From contig NZ_JABJUQ010000007.1 in assembly GCF_013155385.1 (NCBI RefSeq), positions 2,586,001-2,650,000 of the forward strand: a stretch of 64,000 bases of DNA, written 5' to 3'. The DNA is from Bacillus sp. WMMC1349. Lineage in GTDB: Bacteria; Bacillota; Bacilli; Bacillales; Bacillaceae. Made by a program: the position numbers and the translations under genes. Position 1 is the stretch's first letter. Each line of letters begins with the position of its first letter. Below are positions 56,990 through 64,000 of the stretch, piece by piece. The notes beneath the pieces are model-generated. The model did not search any database. It worked only from the letters and a program-made list of their open reading frames with translations, and was not told where the DNA came from.

Positions 56990-57155
56990 TTCATCACACT
57001 TTCACAGGCAAACAAAAAGTGTGGGTATAAAACACCCACACTGCGAACATCTGCATAAAAAAGAAATGTACGTTTAACCTGCCAACTACAAAACTGTGTC
57101 AATCAGGTGAGAAGCGGGTGCCTCTACTTGTTGATATATATTCAATTCATTATTA
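56990..57155 (-). ncRNA. infC operon leader with terminator (L20-type)
   Basis: The region from the promoter to infC is about 220 bases. It contains a strong hairpin, CAGTGTGGGT/ACCCACACT followed by TTTTTGTTT, at 57013-57042, i.e. a terminator inside the leader. This agrees with L20-mediated attenuation known for B. subtilis infC. Individual L20-binding stems were not resolved. Confidence 0.6.
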
Positions 57156-57184
57156 ATCTTACAGAAACTTCTTCTGTAAGTCAA
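57156..57184 (-). promoter_or_regulatory. Sigma-A promoter of infC
   Basis: Minus strand TTGACT, 17-base spacer, TAAGAT, about 220 bases before the infC start. Confidence 0.7.
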
Positions 57185-57343
57185 GATCAAAAGTTTTGTA
57201 CAATGTGTGTTATTATATCAGATTACATTTGAAATAGCAACACTCCTTTTAACAAGCAGCTAAATCTTCTTGACATGTGCTAAATACAATGTGTTTATCG
57301 TATAGTTAATCAAGATCGAAAAAAGTTGAGGAGGCTTAGATAT

Positions 57344-58898
57344 ATGCATACAAATATTAGAGGTCATACCCATTCTAATGAACTTTCTTCATTTATTGAA
57401 CGCGGACTCATGGCGGAAGACAAAACGATTACTGGTAAAGCACACAAATTTTCTGATTATCCGTTTAAACTTGGAATCGCATCTGGAGATCCACATCCGG
57501 ATGGGTTTGTGTTATGGACGAGACTTGCACCTGATCCGCTGGCTGAAGATGGGCTTGGAGGTATGCCAAAACAACGAGTTCCAGTGCAATGGGAGGTAGC
57601 AGAAGATGAACATTTTAGCAAGACTGTCAAACATGGAACCGTCTCGGCTCTTCCGGAACTTGCCCATTCCGTCCATATTGAAGTCTTTGGACTCAAACCA
57701 GCAAGGTATTATTGGTACAGATTTAAATCCGGGCGTGAAATCAGTCCAATAGGCAGAACAAAAACAGTCCCTTTTCCACCATACTAGCCTAGACAAAATG
57801 TCGTTTGCTCTCGCATCATGCCAAGCATGGTACCATGGTTATTTCACCGCTTATCAGCATATGGCCAAAGACGATCTTGATGTCGTTTTTTTTCTAGGCG
57901 ACTATATTTATGAATACCCTATTAACGAAAAAAACCTCAATCGAAATGTTAAACTTTCCAGTGCACACAATGCAAAAACAACCTCTCTTAGCCAGTACAG
58001 ACTTCGATATTCACTTTTTAAGACTGACCCCGATCTCCAATCTATTCACGCTTTGACACCATGGATTGTCACAATGGATGATCATGAAGTCGAAAATAAC
58101 TATGCTGGTTCACATTCGCAATATAACACTTCACCTGCTGACTTTCTCCGCCAACGTGCAGCTGCTTATCAAGCCTTTTATGAGCATATCCCCATCCGCA
58201 GTACTGCAATTCCTAATGGTCCTGATATGGTGTTATACAGGCGTTTCTGCTATGGAGCCCTTGCAGAATTTCATGTCCTTGACACCCGTCAATACCGCAA
58301 TAACTATCCTGCTAATGAAACTGAACGGTTAAACCCTTTCCGGACGATTCTTGGGAGTGCACAAGAGCGCTGGCTTTATCGCGGACTAAGTAAATCCTCA
58401 ACAGTTTGGAATATGTTAGTGCAACAAGTTGTCCTCGCCCAAATTGATCGGGATCCAGGGCCGAAAGTTGAATACAGTTTTGATCAATGGGATGGGTTTC
58501 CTGCTTGTCGTGACAGGCTATTTTCGGCTTACAAAGCATATGGAATTATTAACCCAGTCGTACTGACTGGTGACATTCATAGACATTCAGCCGCAAATTT
58601 AAAAGCAGACTTCAATGATATCCACTCAAAAACAATTGGCACTGAATTGATCGCAACTTCAATCGCTTCAGATGGAGATGGTGCAAAGACCGATTCCCTT
58701 GCCCATATTTGGCTAGCAAATCCCCATGTCAAACTGTATAACGCACAACGAGGATATGTTCGCTGCACAATGACACCAAAACAACTACAAGCCGACTTTC
58801 AAGTTCTTCCTTTTATTACTCGACCAAATGCCCCAGTCTCAACATTTGCGAGTTTTGTCATTGAAGCAGGCTGTCCAGGACTGCAAAAAAACAACTGA
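57344..58898 (+). pseudogene. phoD: PhoD-family phosphodiesterase/phosphatase, one-base frameshift
   Basis: The first part starts MHTNIRGHTHSNELSSFIER, with GAGGAGG nine bases upstream, and runs through FKLGIASGDPHPDGFVLWTR to a stop at 57785. The second part continues in another frame as SLDKMSFALASCQAWYHGYF and covers the metallophosphatase core: FFLGDYIYEY, TMDDHEVENNYAGS, HVLDTRQYR and VVLTGDIHRH. Removing one C from the CCACC at about 57778 would join them into a protein of about 517 residues. There is no twin-arginine signal peptide, which PhoD of B. subtilis has. A true inactivating mutation or a sequencing error are both possible. Confidence 0.8.
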
Positions 58899-59012
58899 AG
58901 CATCACACTTTTACACTTCATCACATCACATTCCTAAAAAACATTTCTTTATCATCATGATTTTCTATTGTAAAATGAATATTAAATAAAATAAAAACTA
59001 GAGGGGTAGATC

Positions 59013-59813
59013 ATGAAAGCCGTATTTTTTGATTTAGATGATACATTGCTCTGGGACGAAAAAAGTGTAAATACAGCATTTGCCGAAACATGTCATAAAG
59101 CCGAAAAAAAATACGGGGTCAGTGCACAAGAATTCGAAATAGCTGTACGCCGATCCGCACGAGATCTATACATGTCTTATGAAACATATCCTTATACTGT
59201 GATGATCGGTATTAATCCATTTGAAGGACTATGGTCGAATTTTAGTGAACCGATCAGTGAAGAATTCGAGAAATTGAACAAAATCGTTCCAGAATATAGA
59301 AAAAACACATGGGCAAATGGCCTGAAAACATTCGGAATCGATGATCCCACATTCGCAGAAGAATTAGGCACATTTTTCGCAACTGTTCGCCGTAAACATC
59401 CGTTTGTTTATGATGAAACATTTACTGTTTTAGACCAGTTAAAAGGTAAATTCGATCTTCTATTACTGACAAATGGGGACCCGAGTCTACAAAAAGAAAA
59501 ATTAGCTGGCGTTCCTAAACTCGCCTCTTATTTCAAGGAAATTGTCATCTCCGGGGATTTTGGAAAAGGAAAACCAGACCCGGCTATTTTTGAACATTGT
59601 CTCAATCTCCTTCATATTACAAAAGATGAGACGATAATGGTTGGGGATAATTTAAACACAGATATTCTCGGAGCATCAAGAACTGGAATAAAAAACGTTT
59701 GGCTCAACCGTAAAGGTAGAAAAAATGACACCTCTGTTCAACCTGATGACGAAATTCAACATTTGAGCGGACTGTTTGAGATACTGACTGAGCAGAAAGT
59801 CAAAAAAGCATGA
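59013..59813 (+). CDS. ysaA: HAD-family hydrolase YsaA
   Basis: 266 residues. HAD motif I is [11 protein letters not shown] at residues 5-15, motif II LLTNGD, motif [16 protein letters not shown] and motif [14 protein letters not shown]. The large cap domain between residues 20 and 130 is the YjjG/haloacid dehalogenase type. Likely a phosphatase with unknown substrate. It precedes thrS convergently, as in B. subtilis. Confidence 0.92.
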   Translation: MKAVFFDLDDTLLWDEKSVNTAFAETCHKAEKKYGVSAQEFEIAVRRSARDLYMSYETYPYTVMIGINPFEGLWSNFSEPISEEFEKLNKIVPEYRKNTWANGLKTFGIDDPTFAEELGTFFATVRRKHPFVYDETFTVLDQLKGKFDLLLLTNGDPSLQKEKLAGVPKLASYFKEIVISGDFGKGKPDPAIFEHCLNLLHITKDETIMVGDNLNTDILGASRTGIKNVWLNRKGRKNDTSVQPDDEIQHLSGLFEILTEQKVKKA

Positions 59814-59837
59814 CTCCAATTGGAATCATGCTTTTTC
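59805..59837. terminator. Bidirectional terminator between ysaA and thrS
   Basis: AAGCATGACTCC/GGAATCATGCTT stem with an AATT loop and T-runs on both sides, shared by the convergent ysaA and thrS genes. Confidence 0.8.
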
Positions 59838-59843
59838 TCTTAG

Positions 59844-61775
59844 TTATTTTCTTGCTTCTGCAACAGCTTTTTTCACAAAATCTTCAAGTGAAACTGTTTC
59901 TGATTTTTGCTCGCCATATTTACGGACATTGACTGCCCCATTCTCAGCTTCTTGATCACCGACAACAAGCATATATGGAATTTTTTGCATTTGTGCTTCA
60001 CGAATTTTATACCCGATTTTTTCATCACGAATATCGACTTCAACACGGAGCCCTTCACGCTGCAGGCGTTCCTGTACCTGTTTTGCATAATGAAGATGCA
60101 CGGCTGGTGATACAGGAATGACTTGGAATTGGATAGGTGAAAGCCATGTCGGTAATGCACCTTTATGCTCTTCAATTAAGAAAGCAACAAATCGTTCCAT
60201 TGTCGATACAACACCTCTATGAATCACGACGGGACGGTGTGGTTTTCCGTCTTCTCCAACATATGTTAAATCAAATTTTTCCGGAAGCAAGAAGTCAAGC
60301 TGTACAGTTGACAGTGTTTCTTCTTTGCCAATCGCTGTTTTGACTTGAACATCAAGCTTCGGTCCGTAAAATGCTGCTTCACCTTCTGCTTCGTAATAAT
60401 CATGGCCAATTTCATCCATTGCTTCTTTTAGCATTGATTGTGCTTTGTTCCACATATCGTCATCATCATAGTATTTCTCTGTATCTTCCGGGTCACGGTA
60501 AGATAAGCGAAATGAATATTGTTCCAAGCCGAAGTCTTGATAAACATCCTGAATCAAGCGAACAGTACGGATAAACTCGTCTTTAATTTGATCAGGACGA
60601 ACGAAAATGTGTGCATCATTCAATGTCATCCCGCGGACACGCTGAAGACCTGAAAGAGCACCTGACATTTCATAGCGATGCATCGTTCCGAGTTCTGCAA
60701 TTCGGATCGGAAGTTCACGATAGCTGTGAATGTCATTTTTATAGATCATCATATGATGCGGACAGTTCATCGGACGAAGTGTTAATGTTTCATTGTCCAT
60801 TTCAATCGGCGGGAACATCCCCTCTTGATAATGATCCCAATGCCCTGATGTTTCGTAAAGCTCTTTGCTGCCAAGCACCGGTGTATAAACATGCTCATAG
60901 CCAAGAGCAAGCTCTTTATCAACAATATAGCGTTCAATGACACGTCTAATGGTTGCGCCTTTAGGCAACCAAAGTGGGAGCCCTTGTCCAACCTTTTGAG
61001 AAATGGCAAACAGCTTCAATTCTTTTCCAAGTTTTCGATGATCGCGTTCTTTTGCTTCTTCAAGCATGCGCAAATGTTCATCTAACTCAGCTTTTTTGAA
61101 GAAAGCTGTTCCGTAAATACGCTGAAGCATTTTATTGTTGCTGTCACCGCGCCAATAAGCACCCGCCAAGCTTAGTAGCTTAAATTCTTTAATTTTTCCT
61201 GTTGAAGGGACATGGACACCACGGCATAGATCAAAAAATTCGCCTTGTTCATAGATCGAGACTGTCTCATCTTCAGGTATTGCATCAAGTAACTCTAGCT
61301 TCAAGTGATCGCCGATTTCGGCAAAACGTTCTTTCGCTTCTTGACGGCTGACTTCTTTTCTGACAATTGGCAAGTTTTCTCCAATAATTTTTTTCATTTC
61401 TTTTTCAATCTTTGGTAAGTCTTCTGGAGTCAGTGCATCCTCCATGTCAATATCATAATAAAAGCCGTTTTCAATCACTGGACCAACGCCAAGCTTTACA
61501 TCTTTATAAAGGCGTTTAATCGCCTGAGCCATTAAGTGCGCAGTACTGTGACGCATAATGGCGAGCGCTTCATCACTGCCTTCTGTAATAATTTCAATCG
61601 CTCCATCATCAACGATCGGTGCTCGCAAATCAATTTCTGTACTATTTAATTTTCCGGCAATCGCTTTTTTCTTTAAACCGGGACTAATTGATGCCGCGAT
61701 ATCCTCTGTTGTCGTCGTTTTTGCAAACTCCTTAACCGCTCCATCAGGAAATTTGATTTTAACCATGTCTGACAT
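59844..61775 (-). CDS. thrS: Threonyl-tRNA synthetase
   Basis: 643 residues. TGS domain at about 1-63, then the editing/SAD domain with [15 protein letters not shown] and [17 protein letters not shown], the class II core with motif 2 [13 protein letters not shown] and [16 protein letters not shown], and the anticodon domain at the end ([20 protein letters not shown]). The ATG at 61775 has AAGGAG eight bases upstream. Controlled by a T-box leader. Confidence 0.97.
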   Translation of the reverse strand: MSDMVKIKFPDGAVKEFAKTTTTEDIAASISPGLKKKAIAGKLNSTEIDLRAPIVDDGAIEIITEGSDEALAIMRHSTAHLMAQAIKRLYKDVKLGVGPVIENGFYYDIDMEDALTPEDLPKIEKEMKKIIGENLPIVRKEVSRQEAKERFAEIGDHLKLELLDAIPEDETVSIYEQGEFFDLCRGVHVPSTGKIKEFKLLSLAGAYWRGDSNNKMLQRIYGTAFFKKAELDEHLRMLEEAKERDHRKLGKELKLFAISQKVGQGLPLWLPKGATIRRVIERYIVDKELALGYEHVYTPVLGSKELYETSGHWDHYQEGMFPPIEMDNETLTLRPMNCPHHMMIYKNDIHSYRELPIRIAELGTMHRYEMSGALSGLQRVRGMTLNDAHIFVRPDQIKDEFIRTVRLIQDVYQDFGLEQYSFRLSYRDPEDTEKYYDDDDMWNKAQSMLKEAMDEIGHDYYEAEGEAAFYGPKLDVQVKTAIGKEETLSTVQLDFLLPEKFDLTYVGEDGKPHRPVVIHRGVVSTMERFVAFLIEEHKGALPTWLSPIQFQVIPVSPAVHLHYAKQVQERLQREGLRVEVDIRDEKIGYKIREAQMQKIPYMLVVGDQEAENGAVNVRKYGEQKSETVSLEDFVKKAVAEARK

Positions 61776-61796
61776 CCTAGTCACTCCTTTTTAAAA

Positions 61797-62090
61797 AATA
61801 AAAAATCCCCGTCCCCCTATGAAAGGGACGAGGATTAATATACGGAATTCGTGGTTCCACCCTTTTTCCCGAAAAACGCAAAAAACCTTTGGTGCGTTCT
61901 CGGCTTTCGGTTCTGTAACGGGAAGTCCCGTCAGTCATTACTTGACAAAACGTCGTTTACAACTGATGTTCAAAGGCGGTAAAAACATAATCCTAGACTT
62001 AGGAGACTTGCAGCCTTGATCTCCCTCTCTGTTCAGCCGGTGTTCATGCTTTCGTGTCCTTATCAATACACTGGATTTTGAGTTAACCGT
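61797..62090 (-). ncRNA. T-box leader of thrS
   Basis: Minus strand AAAGGGTGGAACCACG at 61850-61865 is the T-box sequence. A terminator CGTCCCTTTC/AGGGGGACG followed by six T lies at about 61797-61834. The upstream 200 bases form stem I and linker. Uncharged tRNA-Thr should permit thrS transcription. Confidence 0.93.
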
Positions 62091-62119
62091 ATTATAAACC
62101 GTTTAACATGCAAAATCAA
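62091..62119 (-). promoter_or_regulatory. Sigma-A promoter of thrS
   Basis: Minus strand TTGATT, 17-base spacer, TATAAT. The -35 box overlaps the ytxC stop codon. Confidence 0.75.
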
Positions 62120-62958
62120 GAATACTCTTCAAAAATATTTTCTTGTGCAGGGAATGAGTCAAGTGAAAAGATCTTTACCCGTTCTTGAAAAATATTTTGA
62201 ATCGTCTGGATCATACCATGTTCCCGATTTCTTGTATAAAGGTCAATTCTTCTAGGCGCGATTGATACAAGCGGCGCTAGTAGATGTGAATCAATATACA
62301 TCGGGTGCTCCCTCACGAATCGGCGATCCATGTATTTCTTTTGTTCCCGTTCTGAAATAAACTTTAATTCCCATATGACAAACTGACCATCATGGACAAT
62401 GTGAACATGATCAATCATTGGTTTTTTTCCTGTTACATAATCTCTCAATGATTGAATAAAGGTCTGGTATTCCTGCTCCATCTTATATTCATCAATCGCT
62501 GCCACGACATATTCCCGAAGCCGTTGATAATATTTCCCAAGACGGAATGTCATAAAGGAACGAATCGAAAAGACAGTTTCTTCAAGACAAATCGTTTGGA
62601 GCTCCTGAATAATATACTTTTCACGCGGGGTATGATCACAGTTGAGAGGAAGCCCTTCCAGTTCTCCTTCCATTATGCTGTGAGCCAGTTGCAAAATTTG
62701 CTGCTGTTCATCCCGATCTAAATAGAAAAAATCTCCTTCAATGACCGAAAGCATATATTCATCTTCTTTGCATTCTATAAAAAATCTCGTGAGGATAGGC
62801 TGGATGTATGTTTGAATACTGACAGAGGAGTGGGTCTTTTCAATTCCGATCTTCCCTTCCGCCTCATGAATCTTGATATGCCGCTTTACATCTGCATTAC
62901 GAAGTAGGTGTAGAAATACGGCTGTATCATAATCATCTTCAAATGTAATTTCGAGCAT
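62116..62958 (-). CDS. ytxC: YtxC family protein
   Basis: 280 residues of the YtxC family found beside thrS and dnaI in sporulating Bacillus. Visible segments: LEITFEDDYDTAVFLHLLRN, FMTFRLGKYYQRLREYVVAA and DHVHIVHDGQFVIWELKFIS. Soluble, no signal peptide. The ATG at 62958 has a run of GGGGGG six bases upstream; the earlier in-frame start lacks this. The biochemical function is not known. Confidence 0.88.
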   Translation of the reverse strand: MLEITFEDDYDTAVFLHLLRNADVKRHIKIHEAEGKIGIEKTHSSVSIQTYIQPILTRFFIECKEDEYMLSVIEGDFFYLDRDEQQQILQLAHSIMEGELEGLPLNCDHTPREKYIIQELQTICLEETVFSIRSFMTFRLGKYYQRLREYVVAAIDEYKMEQEYQTFIQSLRDYVTGKKPMIDHVHIVHDGQFVIWELKFISEREQKKYMDRRFVREHPMYIDSHLLAPLVSIAPRRIDLYTRNREHGMIQTIQNIFQERVKIFSLDSFPAQENIFEEYS

Positions 62959-63034
62959 GTTTGTCCCCCCTAACAACATCTGATACATGTATATGGGCGA
63001 GACAAAAAAATAGACTTAAAAAAAAGGTGAGCCT

Positions 63035-63667
63035 TTATTGAAATAGCTCCATCATCTTCTTTCTCAGTACTAGCGGGACAGTGATAAAAAGAAGATAAAT
63101 GAATAAGGTGATGATAATAGCTGTGATATCTCCTGATAGCAAGCTTGATCCGAGCATATTTAAAATAATAGTGCCAGGTATGATCCCAATAGAAGTGGCA
63201 GCTAAAAACGAGAGCGGTTTCACTTTGAAGATGCCAGCTGCATAGCTGACAGTATCAAAATGAATCGGTGCAAGCCTCAAATAAAGAATATAAATGAAAC
63301 TGTTTTTGTGTAAAATCATTCGAAGTGTTTTTAATTTTACGGATACTCTGTTAAAATTTGCACCGATCTTGTATGCCAGTGCAAACGATAAAAACGCTCC
63401 TCCAGCTGCTCCGACAAAACAATATAAAGAACCTAACAGCGGACCAAATGCGAGCCCGCCGCTCACAGCAAATACGGAAGCAGGTAACAATAAAAACGGA
63501 CGGATAATTAAAAAACCGATATACATCATCGGAGCAAAAATTCCAAATGACATGACCCATTCCCGAATTTGCTTAGGATTGATATTAACAAATTTAGCAT
63601 TAAACCAGATTCCCACTGCAACGATCACAACGACCGCCATCCACTTGCCGAGCGTTTTTATCGACAT
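63035..63667 (-). CDS. ytxB: TVP38/TMEM64 family membrane protein YtxB
   Basis: 210 residues with five or six membrane segments. Family motif FGPLLGSLYCFVGAAGGAFLSF at about 72-95, and YLRLAPIHFDTVSYAAGIFK near 128, the VTT/DedA-like signature (R.....F...Y..G). Probably handles membrane lipids. Position after dnaI matches ytxB. Confidence 0.88.
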   Translation of the reverse strand: MSIKTLGKWMAVVVIVAVGIWFNAKFVNINPKQIREWVMSFGIFAPMMYIGFLIIRPFLLLPASVFAVSGGLAFGPLLGSLYCFVGAAGGAFLSFALAYKIGANFNRVSVKLKTLRMILHKNSFIYILYLRLAPIHFDTVSYAAGIFKVKPLSFLAATSIGIIPGTIILNMLGSSLLSGDITAIIITLFIYLLFITVPLVLRKKMMELFQ

Positions 63668-63684
63668 CTTTTTTCATCTCCTGA

Positions 63685-64000
63685 TCATTTACGGCGATTG
63701 TTCCCGTCAAGCCGTACAGGTGTCGCTAAATGCAACACCCTTTCCATCAGCCTTGCCGCCTTTACATCCTCTTTTTCTCCCCTTTGGGAATATGTGAAAT
63801 GGTGTTTTAAATCATCTGGACTAAAGTTTGAAGAAAAAAATGTTGGCAGCTGTAGTGACATTCTGTGTTGAAGAATTGTACCCAGCACCTCATCCCTGAC
63901 CCAGCTAGACATGGATTCCGCACCAATATCATCAAGCATAAGAACTGGCGTTGATTTGACCATATCAAGCTTCACTTCCAATGATTGATCATGAATAGCA
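63685..64000 (-). CDS. dnaI: Primosomal helicase loader DnaI (C-terminal part, cut by window)
   Basis: The visible 104 residues form the C-terminal end of the AAA+ domain: Walker B PVLMLDDIGAESMSSWVRDE, sensor 1 LPTFFSSNFSPDDLKHHF, then SQRGEKEDVKAARLMERV, with the arginine used by the oligomer. DnaI loads the DnaC helicase with DnaB/DnaD. The N-terminal part lies beyond the right end. Same direction as ytxB, 17 bases before it. Confidence 0.94.
   Translation of the reverse strand, partial: AIHDQSLEVKLDMVKSTPVLMLDDIGAESMSSWVRDEVLGTILQHRMSLQLPTFFSSNFSPDDLKHHFTYSQRGEKEDVKAARLMERVLHLATPVRLDGNNRRK

Noticed and set aside
57240..57320. PhoP-box-like TTAACA/TTGACA repeats before the phosphatase gene
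   Set aside because: The spacing of 21 bases is close to two 11-base repeats, but the intermediate units are poor matches, so I do not list a PhoP site.

Overview
The window is chromosomal DNA of a Bacillus, most likely from the subtilis/licheniformis/pumilus part of the genus. From about 12.85 kb to the right end, almost every gene has the order known from B. subtilis: gerE, ysmA, sdhBAC, yslB, lysC, uvrC, trxA, etfAB, fadB, fadR, lcfA, yshE, mutS2, polX, cvpA, zapA, rnhC, pheTS, ysgA, sspI, cstA, abfA-araQPNMDB, abnA, ysdC, ysdB, rplT-rpmI-infC, thrS, ytxC, ytxB, dnaI. The exact species cannot be settled from the sequence alone.

Positions 1 to about 12,855 are one end of a decayed prophage related to the B. 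subtilis skin/PBSX elements. It carries an LXG-type nuclease toxin and immunity gene, a lysis cassette (coiled-coil protein, XhlA, holin, M15 endolysin), a small-terminase remnant, a bulb-type lectin, two unknown membrane proteins, YqaI- and YqaH-like early proteins, Cro/repressor genes around palindromic operators, and an ImmA metalloprotease gene. The terminase gene, an ArpU-like regulator, a conserved early gene, Cro, the repressor and ImmA are all broken, and the structural genes are missing. The element ends inside gerE, the late mother-cell transcription factor gene. The 5' part of gerE, with a good sigma-K-type promoter and ribosome site, is intact up to codon 51 and then runs into prophage DNA. 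This is the architecture of a sporulation intervening element such as skin in sigK. The other gerE half and any recombinase would lie left of position 1.

The core region combines central metabolism (succinate dehydrogenase, aspartokinase II under a lysine riboswitch, fatty acid oxidation genes under a FadR operator), DNA repair (UvrC, MutS2, PolX, RNase HIII), translation (PheST and ThrRS under T-boxes, IF3-L35-L20 with an ATT start) and the arabinose/arabinan regulon. In that regulon araA is reduced to two eroded fragments of an arabinose isomerase, while araBDMNPQ-abfA and abnA look intact. A PhoD-type phosphatase gene is split by one frameshift. Between ysdB and rplT sit an Imm33/DUF2185-like gene and a zinc alcohol dehydrogenase. 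Two copies of a short interspersed repeat lie in intergenic DNA at 41.55 and 55.62 kb. No tRNA, rRNA, IS element or CRISPR array was seen.
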